A stretch of 45,225 nucleotides of DNA, taken from IMG/VR virus record IMGVR_UViG_3300032018_000008, positions 1-45,225 of that record; one strand, 5' to 3'. Within the stretch, counting starts at the first letter, position 1; every line of letters starts with the position of its first letter. Positions 1 to 9,706 of the stretch are shown here, one piece after another. Source of the stretch: a virus. The position numbers were made by a program, and so were the translations under genes. Under the pieces are notes generated by a model. That model saw only the letters and a program-made list of their open reading frames with translations, was not told the origin of the DNA and did not search any database.

Positions 1-3000
1 CACTTGTGCTTCTATCGTAGGCCTGTGGCGATGGGGCGGTGATTACTCCACTAAACGCACCTGTTGTGGCCGATATCGCTGCTAATGTTGATGCTCCTGA
101 TATAGATAACCCACCAGTTACTGAAAGACTACCTGTATGAACAGCATTAGTACCATCGTGTTGGTATTTAATAACTCCTGTACCGTTAGCAAGAATAATA
201 TTGTTAGTTAGCCCTGCTGCAAGTGCTGTTACGTTTGCACCAATAATTGTGTTTCCATTACCTGAGACAATACCTCGACCTGTATTATATCCAAACAGTG
301 TATTATTGTCTGTTACAAGTCCAACAGTACCTGTACCTGTACCTGCACCATTTGCTGTGAACTGAAGACCTAGTGTGTTAGACGCTGCACCGTATGTCAT
401 AAAGTTTGTAGTGCCTAACGTACTGATGCGATAAACAGTACCATTCACCATCGATGTAGCTGTTATAGATGGGTTTAGGTCATAACCAGCATATATTCCA
501 AAGAATGAGTTTTGATATCCAGTAGTATTACTAAAACCAGCCTGCAATCCATGGAATGAGTTGCCAATGCCAATAGTATTACTATAACCAGCACTCAATC
601 CATTGAATGAGTTGTTATACCCAGTAGTATTACTAAAACCAGCCTGCATCCCATAGAATGAGTTTTGATATCCAGTAGTATTATAATAACCAGACTGATA
701 CCCATTGAATGAGTTGTATGAACCAGTAGTATTATAATAACCAGCCTGCCCCCCAAAGAATGAGTTGTTAATTCCAGTAGTATTACTATAACCAGCCACA
801 GTCCCATTGAATGAGTTGTTGAAGCCAGTAGTATTACTAAACCCAGCATTCGTTCCATTGAATGAGTTGTTGAAGCCAGTAGTATTACTAAACCCAGCAT
901 TCGTTCCATTGAATGAGTTGTTATACCCAGTAGTATTTAAATAACCAGCCTGAAATCCAAAGAATGAGTTGTATGAACCACTAAATGCATTTACCCCATC
1001 ATACGCGACTAGTTGTCCGCCGCTACCTATGAACAGGTTGTTACCGGTAGTAGACGCAGCAAATTTAGACGACATAAGCCTAAGTTGAGATTCACCGAAT
1101 GAGACTGTTCCTGTAACAGTAATCCCTCCTGTATGAACAGCATTAGTACCATCATGCTGGTATTTAATAGCTCCTGTACCGTTAGCAAGAATGATATTGT
1201 TAGTTAGTCCTGCTGCAAGTCCTGTTACGTTTGCACCAATAATTGTGTTTCCATTACCAGATATAATACCGCGACCTGTGTTATATCCAAACATTGTATT
1301 ATTGTCTGTTACAAGTCCCACTGTGCCTGTACCTGTACCTGCACCATTTGCTGTGAACTGAAGACCTAGTGTATTAGATACAGCACCGTATGTTACGAAG
1401 TTTGTAGTACCTAGCGTACTGATGCGATAAACAGTACCATTCACCATCGATGTTGCTGCTATAGATGGGTTTAGGTCATAACCAGCATATATTCCAAAGA
1501 ATGAGTTTTGAGACCCAGTAGTATTACTATAACCAGCCTGCATCCCATAGAATGAGTTTTGATATCCAGTAGTATTACTAAAACCAGCATTCCATCCAAA
1601 GAATGAGTTGTAATACCCAGTAGTATTAAAATAACCAGCCTGAAATCCATTGAATGAGTTGTTTGACCCAGTAGTATTACTATAACCAGCACTCATTCCA
1701 AAGAATGAGTTTTGAGACCCAGTAGTATTTAAATAACCAGCACTCGATCCAAAGAATGCGTTGTTTGTCCCAGTAGTATTACTATAACCAGAATTCAATC
1801 CAAAGAATGAGTTTTGATATCCAGTAGTATTAAAATAACCAGACTGAAATCCATTGAATGAGTTGTTATACCCAGTAGTATTACTAACACCAGCATTCCA
1901 TCCAAAGAATGAGTTGTAATACCCAGTAGTATTACTATAACCAGCACTCGTTCCAAAGAATGAGTTTTGAGACCCAGTAGTATTATAATAACCAGCCCCA
2001 GTCCCATTGAATGAGTTTTGATACCCAGTAGTATTACTATAACCAGCATTCATTCCAAAGAATGAGTTGCTATAGCCAGTAGTATTTAAATAACCAGCCT
2101 GATATCCATTGAATGAGTTGTTATAGCCAGTAGTATTAAAATAACCAGCATTCGCCCCATAGAATGAGTTGTATGATCCACTATATGCATTTACCCCATC
2201 ATACGCGACTAGTTGTCCGCCACTACCTATGAACAGGTTGTTACCTGTAGTAGATGCAGCAAATTTAGACGACATCAACCTAATTTGAGATTCGCCGAAT
2301 GAGACTGTGCCTGTTACAGAAAGTCCACCTGTATGAACAGCATTAGTACCATCGTGTTGGTATTTAATAGCTCCTGTACCGTTAGCAAGAATAATATTGT
2401 TAGTTAATGCTGCTGCAAGTCCTGTTACGTTTGCACCAACAATTGTGTTTCCATTACCAGATATAATACCTCGACCTGTATTATATCCAAACATTGTGTT
2501 ATTGTCTGTTACAAGTCCAACAGTACCTGTACCTGTACCTGCACCAGTTGCTGTGAACTGAAGACCTAGTGTATTAGATACAGCACCGTATGTTACGAAG
2601 TTTGTAGTACCTAGCGTACTGATGCGATAAACAGTACCGTTCACCATCGATGTTGCTGCTATAGATGGGTTTAGGTCATAACCAGCATTCATTCCAAAGA
2701 ATGAGTTTTGATTCCCAGTAGTATTACTAAAACCAGCCTGCAATCCATGGAATGAGTTTTGATATCCAGTAGTATTACTATAACCAGCACTCAATCCATT
2801 GAATGAGTTGTTGAAGCCAGTAGTATTACTAAAACCAGAATTCAATCCAAAGAATGAGTTGTTAATTCCAGTAGTATTTAAATAACCAGCCTGAAATCCA
2901 TTGAATGAGTTTTGATATCCAGTAGTATTTAAATAACCAGCATTCACTCCATAGAATGAGTTGGTATACCCAGTAGTATTACTATAACCAGAATTCAATC

Positions 3001-4786
3001 CAAAGAATGAGTTTTGATATCCAGTAGTATTACTAAAACCAGCATATATTCCAAAGAATGAGTTTTGATATCCAGTAGTATTAAAATAACCAGCCTGAAA
3101 TCCATTGAATGAGTTGTTAAAGCCAGTAGTGTTACTAAAACCAGCCTGCACCCCATAGAATGAGTTGTATGATCCACTATATGCATTTACCCCATCATAC
3201 GCGACTAGTTGTCCGCCGCCACCTATGAATAGGTTGTTACCGACAGTAGACGCAGCAAATTTAGACGACATCAACCTAAGTTGAGATTCACCGAATGAGA
3301 CTGTTCCTGTTATACTGAGACCTAAAGGAGTGATGCTTAATGGTGTTATTTGTGCTCCGGTACCATTCATGTATTGAAGCTGAAAGGAATCGGTTACATT
3401 ATATAGTGTTTTTGTGACCATTCCAGACAATGACCATGCGCTAATAGAGGTATCGTCTCTAGTTAATGCTCTATTGTATTGTGTTGTTTCATTAGCATTA
3501 ACACCAAACCCACATTTAAAACCATTAACATCATCTACAAAAGAGAAAAGATTTACTCTTCCTGTTGTTGTGCTAACGGAAGAAACTGTTAGTTTATTGT
3601 TATTTGCTGTTGTACTGAATGCATTTACGTTACCATTAACTATTAATCCAGTAGTAGATAGTCTTGCTTTAAGTGATACCCCACCATCGGTAGAAAAAGA
3701 TATACCACCGTTACCTGACCTAACGATCATATCGTATGCAGATGAGCCTGTTATGACTGCTCCACCAATAGAAGAATCGACACCGATATAGGTATTATTT
3801 CCGGTATTATTAACTAATATAAGGTTTTGGGCAGTCGTTGTTCCACCAACTGATATTGATGTTGATGGAACACCAGCAGAACCGTTAACGCCAATACCAC
3901 CAGATCCTACTGTCAGACTAGATAAAGATGCAGTTGATAGCGTTATATTTTTATTCGAAATAGTTTCTGCACCAACCAAGGTAGCAAGAGTACCAGTTGT
4001 TGGTAAAATAAGAGCTGTAGGTGCTGTTGCGGTAAATGACTGAGAAAATGCTCCAAGATGGGATATGTTTCCAGCTAGTGTAAGAGTATTAGCACCATTA
4101 TTGACCCCAGTACCACCAAAGGTAGCACTAATGATACCGGCAGACCAAGTACCAACAGTAACATTACCAACGGAATTTAATGAAGATGATAAAACCGATG
4201 CCCCAAGAGTTGTAGAAGACAGGACGGATGTCCCATTAATTGAAAAAAGTTTACCTGAAGCGATATTAATATTTTCGGAAGAAGTCCAACCATTAGCAGG
4301 AGTCCACAAAATACTTTTATCTGTTGTTCCTTTTAATATAACTCCGCCATTAGTAGCAGCAATATCACTATTAGAGAAATATATGGTTGTTGATGCTACT
4401 GTTTGTGTTGGGGTTATGACCCAGGAATTAGCTGATCCAGAGACCACAGTTGTACCTGGTGTTACACCAACACCAGTTACAAATTGTCCAACAGCGATGC
4501 CTGTAGTAGTACCAGCAGATATAGTTAAAGTAGTGCCTGCAATAGCACCAGTAACCGATGCCATGACACCTAAAAGAGATTGTGTCGATACGTTGGTGGT
4601 TGCTCCTGTATTTGTGATACCACCTGAAACTACTAACGTACCAGTAACGTTAACATTACCTGAAAATACACCAGAACCAGCAGATATCGAAGGTATATTC
4701 GACATTGCACCGAGATTATCTATGATATTTAGTGGTGTTGTACCTACTGATATACCGTTTCTTGCGTTAAACTGTATTCCTGCCAT
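1..4786 (-). CDS. Giant repeat-rich tail fibre protein, 3' end outside window
   Basis: An open frame of 1595 codons runs from ATG at 4786 to the left edge without a stop that I could find. The N-terminal part (MAGIQFNARNG...) is rich in G, S, T and V, like phage fibre shafts. From about residue 530 onward it carries three arrays of a 17-residue unit of the form NTTGxxNSFxGxxAGxx. Conserved linkers of about 165 residues separate the arrays. The last visible residues (ITAPSPQAYDRSTS) match the common fibre motif that leads into an ATTAFV-type segment, so more protein lies off the window. The unit resembles beta-roll repeats of fibres and trimeric adhesins. The likely role is host-surface contact. 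A late promoter motif and a G-rich stretch (AGGGGATAGGGA) precede the start. Length and receptor are unknown. Confidence 0.85.
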   Translation of the reverse strand, partial: MAGIQFNARNGISVGTTPLNIIDNLGAMSNIPSISAGSGVFSGNVNVTGTLVVSGGITNTGATTNVSTQSLLGVMASVTGAIAGTTLTISAGTTTGIAVGQFVTGVGVTPGTTVVSGSANSWVITPTQTVASTTIYFSNSDIAATNGGVILKGTTDKSILWTPANGWTSSENINIASGKLFSINGTSVLSSTTLGASVLSSSLNSVGNVTVGTWSAGIISATFGGTGVNNGANTLTLAGNISHLGAFSQSFTATAPTALILPTTGTLATLVGAETISNKNITLSTASLSSLTVGSGGIGVNGSAGVPSTSISVGGTTTAQNLILVNNTGNNTYIGVDSSIGGAVITGSSAYDMIVRSGNGGISFSTDGGVSLKARLSTTGLIVNGNVNAFSTTANNNKLTVSSVSTTTGRVNLFSFVDDVNGFKCGFGVNANETTQYNRALTRDDTSISAWSLSGMVTKTLYNVTDSFQLQYMNGTGAQITPLSITPLGLSITGTVSFGESQLRLMSSKFAASTVGNNLFIGGGGQLVAYDGVNAYSGSYNSFYGVQAGFSNTTGFNNSFNGFQAGYFNTTGYQNSFFGIYAGFSNTTGYQNSFFGLNSGYSNTTGYTNSFYGVNAGYLNTTGYQNSFNGFQAGYLNTTGINNSFFGLNSGFSNTTGFNNSFNGLSAGYSNTTGYQNSFHGLQAGFSNTTGNQNSFFGMNAGYDLNPSIAATSMVNGTVYRISTLGTTNFVTYGAVSNTLGLQFTATGAGTGTGTVGLVTDNNTMFGYNTGRGIISGNGNTIVGANVTGLAAALTNNIILANGTGAIKYQHDGTNAVHTGGLSVTGTVSFGESQIRLMSSKFAASTTGNNLFIGSGGQLVAYDGVNAYSGSYNSFYGANAGYFNTTGYNNSFNGYQAGYLNTTGYSNSFFGMNAGYSNTTGYQNSFNGTGAGYYNTTGSQNSFFGTSAGYSNTTGYYNSFFGWNAGVSNTTGYNNSFNGFQSGYFNTTGYQNSFFGLNSGYSNTTGTNNAFFGSSAGYLNTTGSQNSFFGMSAGYSNTTGSNNSFNGFQAGYFNTTGYYNSFFGWNAGFSNTTGYQNSFYGMQAGYSNTTGSQNSFFGIYAGYDLNPSIAATSMVNGTVYRISTLGTTNFVTYGAVSNTLGLQFTANGAGTGTGTVGLVTDNNTMFGYNTGRGIISGNGNTIIGANVTGLAAGLTNNIILANGTGAIKYQHDGTNAVHTGGITVTGTVSFGESQLRLMSSKFAASTTGNNLFIGSGGQLVAYDGVNAFSGSYNSFFGFQAGYLNTTGYNNSFNGTNAGFSNTTGFNNSFNGTNAGFSNTTGFNNSFNGTVAGYSNTTGINNSFFGGQAGYYNTTGSYNSFNGYQSGYYNTTGYQNSFYGMQAGFSNTTGYNNSFNGLSAGYSNTIGIGNSFHGLQAGFSNTTGYQNSFFGIYAGYDLNPSITATSMVNGTVYRISTLGTTNFMTYGAASNTLGLQFTANGAGTGTGTVGLVTDNNTLFGYNTGRGIVSGNGNTIIGANVTALAAGLTNNIILANGTGVIKYQHDGTNAVHTGSLSVTGGLSISGASTLAAISATTGAFSGVITAPSPQAYDRSTS
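490..986 (-). repeat. 51-bp tandem repeat array A, 9 units
   Basis: The sequence ccaRtagtatt (NTTG on the minus strand) recurs every 51 bp at 519, 570, 621, 672, 723, 774, 825, 876 and 927. A degenerate unit at 978 encodes SGSYNSF. Each unit encodes 17 residues. The NTTG, NSF, G and AG positions are constant. The two residues after NTTG and the residues around the inner G vary within a small set. Confidence 0.93.
1486..2186 (-). repeat. 51-bp tandem repeat array B, 13 units
   Basis: Thirteen units in perfect 51-bp register have anchors from 1515 to 2127, with a degenerate terminal unit at 2178. The unit and constant residues are as in array A, with four more copies. Confidence 0.93.
2686..3182 (-). 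repeat. 51-bp tandem repeat array C, 9 units
   Basis: Nine units have anchors from 2715 to 3123, with the degenerate terminal unit at 3174. The copy number equals that of array A. Confidence 0.93.
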
Positions 4787-4835
4787 GATCTCGGTTCCCT
4801 ATCCCCTGAGCGGTTTGATTTATATTGCTTTTAGA

Positions 4836-4843
4836 TATTTATC
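4836..4843 (-). promoter_or_regulatory. T4-type late promoter for the giant fibre gene
   Basis: The minus strand reads GATAAATA, one base off the T4 late consensus TATAAATA. It lies just after the stop of the upstream gene (4847). The predicted start near 4830 leaves a 44-nt leader. A second near match, TATAAATC, lies at 4817-4824. Confidence 0.6.
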
Positions 4844-4846
4844 ATA

Positions 4847-6535
4847 TCATATCTTCGTTGCGGTAATTGTTATTTTGAATACTGTTGAATTAGCTGATGA
4901 AGGAGTAACTAATATTCTCATAAGTCCACCTGATACATCAGCAGAAAACAGTCCTGTGACTCCACCAATATCAATAGACGAATATTCTGTTGAATTAGCT
5001 ATGGTACCATTATGTACCGCAATCATTTTTGCTGTATGAAATTTACTGCCAATTGCATCATATCCTTGAATGATACATTCCGCCGAACGATAGACTGCTG
5101 TTGATAATGAATATATTACTTGTGCAGGGGTCACCGCGGCAGTAGTAACAGTACCAGTAGCAATGAATGATTGTGGTAATGATAATGTAGCAGTAGAAGT
5201 ATCAGTTGTGGCCGATATTGCTCCAGTAACAGCAAGCCCTGTTGCTGATACTGTGGTAATTGGTGATGCTGATGAATAAGTAATAACTGTATTCACTATA
5301 CCTACTACTGCATCGCTACCTATTCTTAATATATTTGCTGATCCTGTATTGGTCACAAGTGCCGGAGTTGTACCAAGATAATACCCAAAATTTTGATTAA
5401 CACCACCACCATTTATTACCGCCCTATGGGTACCACTTACAGAACCAGTGCCGATAGTTAGAACTGAATCACCACTACCAGCAGATACTGTTAAATTACC
5501 ATTAAACACGCTTGGAGCAGTACCAGTCCAAATTGAGTAATTATTGACCCCTTGTGTTTGGTTTGCAATATAGAGGCCATATTGATTTGTTATTGTACTA
5601 CCCGCACCTTTAACTGCATTGTCTACCCAAGCACCGTATACCGCAGCGCATGTAAATGCTGCCGCAGCCGTAGAAGGCTGTAAGTATATACCAGCGACAC
5701 CTAAAGTGGCTGATGCATTTCCGATGATACTACTTTGGACGCCTACTTGGTTTCCAGAAGTCAATGAGGATGTTTGTACAAGAAGACCAATACTAGCAGA
5801 AGAATTGGTACCTATACCTATTGTACCAGTCGTTTGCAGACTGCCTGTCACTGAAATACTATTACCGAATGATGCTCCTCCAGTTGTTGAATCGATAATC
5901 AATCCAGTAGTCAATGTTGAATTAAGTAAAGATATACCTGAAACTGATGAAAGTATATGTCCATATTGGGTTGTTCCGTTATTCGCATAGAAACCAATAC
6001 GACCAGAATTATCTGCTGCCCTACCTATTATTTTAATTGCTTCTTTAGTAGCATTATTGGATGTGATGTTTATTTGGTCTGCTGTTTGTAATGTAGAGCC
6101 TAAAGTAGTTGCTCCTGTCGCCATTAGAGTAGAAGAGAAAGTAGCTGCACCGGTAGCAGAAAATGCTGCAACAGAAGTAGTTGATAAAGTCGATATCCCT
6201 GCCACGGACAGCGATCCGCCCACAATAGTATTTCCTGATAATGATGCTACTGAAAATTTATTGGTATTGACTAAGAGGTCGCCTGTCACCCCTAAAGTTG
6301 AAGAGAAAGTAGCTGCTCCTGTAACGCCAAGAGTACCTGAAACAGAAATGTTACCAGTTATTGGCCCGCCGGTGGTATTAAATTTTCTAGTATTTAAATC
6401 ATTAGCAGCAAGCACCAAAGAAGTTTTGCTTACATCGTATATGTTTGATAGATCGCCGATAGAAGTAGCAACGGTATTGGTAATTAATCTCCAATCATTA
6501 AATGAATTTGAAACTGCGACTTGTGGGATGGCCAT
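4847..6535 (-). CDS. Tail fibre-like virion protein (562 aa)
   Basis: The N-terminus ([20 protein letters not shown]) and the following LNTRKFNTTGGPITGNISV stretch resemble the first segment of fibre and adhesin proteins of marine T4-like phages. The middle is low-complexity, with repeated V(S/T)GTLGVTGAATFSSTL-like elements typical of beta-rich shafts. The last 80 residues, with ECIIQGYDAIGSKFHTAKM and a final GGLMRILVTPSSANSTVFK segment, resemble a C-terminal domain seen in T4-like cyanophage structural proteins. The ATG overlaps the stop of the 66-residue gene (TAATG), so translation is probably coupled. The exact fibre type is unassigned. Confidence 0.75.
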   Translation of the reverse strand: MAIPQVAVSNSFNDWRLITNTVATSIGDLSNIYDVSKTSLVLAANDLNTRKFNTTGGPITGNISVSGTLGVTGAATFSSTLGVTGDLLVNTNKFSVASLSGNTIVGGSLSVAGISTLSTTSVAAFSATGAATFSSTLMATGATTLGSTLQTADQINITSNNATKEAIKIIGRAADNSGRIGFYANNGTTQYGHILSSVSGISLLNSTLTTGLIIDSTTGGASFGNSISVTGSLQTTGTIGIGTNSSASIGLLVQTSSLTSGNQVGVQSSIIGNASATLGVAGIYLQPSTAAAAFTCAAVYGAWVDNAVKGAGSTITNQYGLYIANQTQGVNNYSIWTGTAPSVFNGNLTVSAGSGDSVLTIGTGSVSGTHRAVINGGGVNQNFGYYLGTTPALVTNTGSANILRIGSDAVVGIVNTVITYSSASPITTVSATGLAVTGAISATTDTSTATLSLPQSFIATGTVTTAAVTPAQVIYSLSTAVYRSAECIIQGYDAIGSKFHTAKMIAVHNGTIANSTEYSSIDIGGVTGLFSADVSGGLMRILVTPSSANSTVFKITITATKI

Positions 6536-6735
6536 TACTGATTAACCTTTTGAAGTATTAATTCGAGCATATCTTTAATATTAGATACGTCTTTTTCTAT
6601 ATTATTTATTCGTTCCTTTTCTTGGAGATCATTGATTGCTTTTGCTTTCAATCTTGTATATTCATCTCCTTTATCCGTATTAGTAAACACACCACGGCTA
6701 ATTGCATTGATACCTTGTATGTCTGTCTTATACAT
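6535..6735 (-). CDS. Small coiled-coil protein (66 aa), unknown role
   Basis: The N-terminal half is polar. Residues 28-66 (from about [20 protein letters not shown] to [10 protein letters not shown]) have a heptad pattern of I, L and V expected of a coiled coil. The gene overlaps the upstream structural gene by 8 nt and the next gene by the TAATG junction, so it belongs to the virion operon. Small proteins of this kind sit between structural genes in marine T4-like phages. It may be an oligomerising virion component. I recognise no known function. Confidence 0.6.
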   Translation of the reverse strand: MYKTDIQGINAISRGVFTNTDKGDEYTRLKAKAINDLQEKERINNIEKDVSNIKDMLELILQKVNQ

Positions 6736-8731
6736 GGCTAATAATTCTTAGATTTTTCATACGTGGAGTTACTGCTTTGTTGGTGCTCAAGAAAACAAAT
6801 TTGAATTGGAACTCATCGAAACTTTGAAGTCCAGTGATGATGTATTCATAATCGATAAACTCTTCATTTGTCGGTGATTTCTTGTATGTAATCGGGTAGT
6901 TAGTCCATACAGTATCTGAAAGTTTAGTTGAGGATGATTTAACTGCTGTTCTATAATACATTTGGACTTCAGCATCAGGTTTAACATTTAATGAAACCAT
7001 AACTCTAAATGAATAATTAGGAGTTGTGAGCAGAACTGGTAATGTGATGTGTTTGCTTTCAGATGAACCGCCATTGAATGTTTCTGACATGAACATTGTA
7101 TACTGTGTCAATATTGCGCTTCTAGTTGCTGAATCGATCAATGTTGGGCCAGTTAATTTTATAATATTGTTTATTGGATCGACTGATGATATATACCCAG
7201 CCAATCCATTATTTCCTTGAACAGCCGATATGGTAGTTGAAGGTACCAATTGAGAAGATGAAATAGTATATGTACCTGCTGCTCCTGTTGTACCTGTCAA
7301 TTGTGAAAGAATTTTAGTGCCTGTTAAAATACCTGTACCAGAAATTATTTGTCCTCTATTTAAAGAACCAGATGTCACAGATGTAACAGTAAGAGTAGTA
7401 TTAGCGACACCTGTACCATTTACAGTACCAACATATCCTGTTACTACTGCTGGGTTATTGTCAGATATAACACACCAAGCGCCCAATTGAATTTTCGTAT
7501 AATCGGTTGTAGCTGGTACTGTTATTGAATTAGACACCGAATCGAATGACATATTTGCGACCCCTGTAGAGATAGCAACTCCATCCAAATCGACATCAAT
7601 ATCCGCTGATGATGGATTATTAATACGATTTCCGTATAATTGAACAGTCAATCTATCCAGATTTATTGCAGGAGAAATAGCATCATTTAGTGAACTTAGG
7701 ACACCATTAAGAGTAAATGAGTTTGCTCCTGATAATTTAGCTTTTCTATTGACCGAATTATGTACATATTTCATTCCACCTAATTCTTGGATAATTCCAG
7801 GATAAAGTGTATTTGGTGAGACATCTATTGCGGTATCTGATGCGGATTTAAGAGAAAGTTGTAGTCCTGCATCTCTCCCAGTTTTGTGGTGTGGTATACT
7901 GATAGCACTATACCTCACTACTTTTTCTGTCATGACCTTTGCACCACCAACGAAATTTGATGCTGTTTGGTTGGCAGCGGTGATAACATAGTAATCCGAA
8001 TTGATAACACTTAATACAGTAAATGTGCCATTAAATTGAGTATCTGATGAATTGGTATAACTAACTAACATATTAGCAGCCATACCATGATTAGGCTGGT
8101 GTACTTTAACTTTAGTTTTACCTGTAACCGTCATGAATGGGTTTGGTGGCAATTGTTGAAATGTAGAAGAAGGAGCCTCTACCAGATTTACTTTACCAGG
8201 AGCTAAGATATTAAACAGGGCGCGATTAATATTAAATGTCAAATCTTGTGTTTGTTCTGGTGTCCACGTTGAACTATTTTGCGATTTAAACAACGATCCT
8301 AATGCTGGTTGTTGTGAAATTAGGATAGCAGGATTATCTATTTTTGGTTTTCCCATAACCGCAGTCCACAAACTATATCCTTTTGTGGTTAGGGGTAGAT
8401 TGGCAGATGAAGAAGAATTCGATTTAACTAATATTGCATATTCTGTTCCTGGTTGAAGCATAATCGGGACAGGGAACGAAAATTTAGTTGCTACTAAACC
8501 TAGAGAATTTGCTGTTATATTTTCTGGTTGTAGAACACTACTTGCTCTTGGTAATTGATTTTCGGTTGGATATCCGTTCAAAACTTCCACTAGTTGTACT
8601 TGGACAGGATTAACTTCTGTTGGCGATTTATACGAAAAGAATAAATCAACAGAAGTAATAAAACATCCTTGTGTCAAAGAGGGTAATACTGTAAATGTTT
8701 CTGCTATTGCGCCTGAAATTGGGATTGCCAT
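6728..8731 (-). CDS. Large virion structural protein (667 aa)
   Basis: The protein begins [19 protein letters not shown]. An early segment, [20 protein letters not shown], followed by [19 protein letters not shown], is found in virion proteins of T4-like phages, often within one long protein that starts with a DUF4815 domain. The C-terminal half is beta-rich and ends in a compact region with [19 protein letters not shown]. An AGGA ribosome site lies 8 nt before the ATG. It follows the 319-aa and 1409-aa genes with gaps of 9 and 6 nt. The three may be pieces of what is one polypeptide elsewhere. A peripheral baseplate or adsorption structure is likely, but no specific role can be assigned. Confidence 0.65.
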   Translation of the reverse strand: MAIPISGAIAETFTVLPSLTQGCFITSVDLFFSYKSPTEVNPVQVQLVEVLNGYPTENQLPRASSVLQPENITANSLGLVATKFSFPVPIMLQPGTEYAILVKSNSSSSANLPLTTKGYSLWTAVMGKPKIDNPAILISQQPALGSLFKSQNSSTWTPEQTQDLTFNINRALFNILAPGKVNLVEAPSSTFQQLPPNPFMTVTGKTKVKVHQPNHGMAANMLVSYTNSSDTQFNGTFTVLSVINSDYYVITAANQTASNFVGGAKVMTEKVVRYSAISIPHHKTGRDAGLQLSLKSASDTAIDVSPNTLYPGIIQELGGMKYVHNSVNRKAKLSGANSFTLNGVLSSLNDAISPAINLDRLTVQLYGNRINNPSSADIDVDLDGVAISTGVANMSFDSVSNSITVPATTDYTKIQLGAWCVISDNNPAVVTGYVGTVNGTGVANTTLTVTSVTSGSLNRGQIISGTGILTGTKILSQLTGTTGAAGTYTISSSQLVPSTTISAVQGNNGLAGYISSVDPINNIIKLTGPTLIDSATRSAILTQYTMFMSETFNGGSSESKHITLPVLLTTPNYSFRVMVSLNVKPDAEVQMYYRTAVKSSSTKLSDTVWTNYPITYKKSPTNEEFIDYEYIITGLQSFDEFQFKFVFLSTNKAVTPRMKNLRIISHV

Positions 8732-8740
8732 TTTTATATC

Positions 8741-9700
8741 CTAGTAATTAAAATAAGGATTTTGTCCTAATGTACCGCTAACGAGGTTATTTGTTGTATT
8801 AGTTATCGTTGTTACTGTTTGTTGTTGATTCATTATATTAGTTGTATTATCGAATTCCGCTCCATTGGAATTATATTTTGTAGCAGCAAAAGTTTTAGCA
8901 GATAATGGATCTGAAGAAACAGAATCGCTTATTAGGATTGTATTATTTCCTGCCGGGAATGAGTGATGTGGTATGGATATAGTGCCATAGATATTACCAA
9001 GAGAATTGGTATCTTTTCCACCATGAGAAACACTAATAACTGTGCTTAAAATTTGTGATGTTAGACCTTTTATGGTATTTCCCGCTATTATAGTAGGATT
9101 GAATCCTGCCATACCTTGAAACCAATCCTTAATAGCAGTTAACCACCCAGATAAGGAAGAATAATTTGTAACTGGTTCTTTATAATTAGCAACATATAAA
9201 AACCTTCTATTTGCATTCGTTGTTTTATCAGATACAGTTTCATCTGCTATTACTATTGCTGATGCTCCTGATGTTATAGATGTCGGGTATCCTTGAAGCA
9301 TACTGACAGCACCAGTAGACCATGTCATATTTTGATCTGCCCATACTGCTGGCCCAGTGCTGACATTTTGAACGGTTATTATCTCACCAACCATTATATT
9401 ATCATGTGTTCCCAGTGGAGTTGCTCTATATACAAGATTATCTGTTTGTTGACCAGATTCACAACCGGTATATTTACCTGGAGTATTAACTGCAATTTCT
9501 AATCGAAGACATGGGGTAAATAACCCATTTATATTTTGGGTATTAAGATAAAAGTTCATTGTTGTATTGGGTTGTAATTTCTTCCCAGATACCACTAATG
9601 TTCTTGACCTCATTGTACCTTGCTGAAACTGTACCTGTGTTTTAAAGCTGGCCAGTTGTTTAGTTGTAGTATTTGATGATGTAGTTGTAGTTGTTACCAT
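8741..9700 (-). CDS. Virion structural protein (319 aa), DUF4815-neighbour type
   Basis: A Thr-rich start (MVTTTTTSSNTTT) leads into a segment with FQQGTMRSRTLVVSGKKLQP, NTTMNFYLN. That pattern, two Arg before a strand and then 'LxPNTxMxFYL', occurs in the middle of long DUF4815 virion proteins of related phages. The centre holds GWLTAIKDWFQGMAGF, and the C-terminus is Asn/Thr rich. No strong ribosome site precedes the ATG, which starts 6 nt after the upstream stop, so it probably depends on coupling. Its exact location in the virion is unknown. Confidence 0.6.
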   Translation of the reverse strand: MVTTTTTSSNTTTKQLASFKTQVQFQQGTMRSRTLVVSGKKLQPNTTMNFYLNTQNINGLFTPCLRLEIAVNTPGKYTGCESGQQTDNLVYRATPLGTHDNIMVGEIITVQNVSTGPAVWADQNMTWSTGAVSMLQGYPTSITSGASAIVIADETVSDKTTNANRRFLYVANYKEPVTNYSSLSGWLTAIKDWFQGMAGFNPTIIAGNTIKGLTSQILSTVISVSHGGKDTNSLGNIYGTISIPHHSFPAGNNTILISDSVSSDPLSAKTFAATKYNSNGAEFDNTTNIMNQQQTVTTITNTTNNLVSGTLGQNPYFNY

Positions 9701-9706
9701 ATTAGT

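Larger units (their letters stand above)
1..3310 (-). repeat. Tandem 1.0-1.2 kb super-repeat inside the fibre gene
   Basis: The whole module, linker plus 51-bp array, is repeated. Degenerate array ends lie at 978, 2178 and 3174, giving periods of 1200 and 996 bp. The difference of 204 bp is exactly four 51-bp units. The linkers (1-489, 987-1485, 2187-2685, and the start of one at 3183-3310) are nearly identical when shifted by these periods. Confidence 0.9.

Noticed and set aside
490-3182. Diversity-generating retroelement target
   Set aside because: There is no reverse transcriptase or template repeat in the window, and the variation is not limited to adenine positions. Unit shuffling explains it better.
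595-3186. Leu/Ile/Val-rich minus-strand frames such as those at 595-909 and 1471-2049 (VILLGxxTHS repeats)
   Set aside because: They are out-of-frame readings of the 51-bp fibre repeats. The frame with NTTGxxNSFxG is continuous from 4786 to the edge and is the real one.
3414-5039. Plus-strand frames of 125 and 324 codons opposite the fibre gene
   Set aside because: They are antisense to a well-supported fibre gene, low-complexity in P, V and T, lack ribosome sites, and follow from the fibre codon bias.
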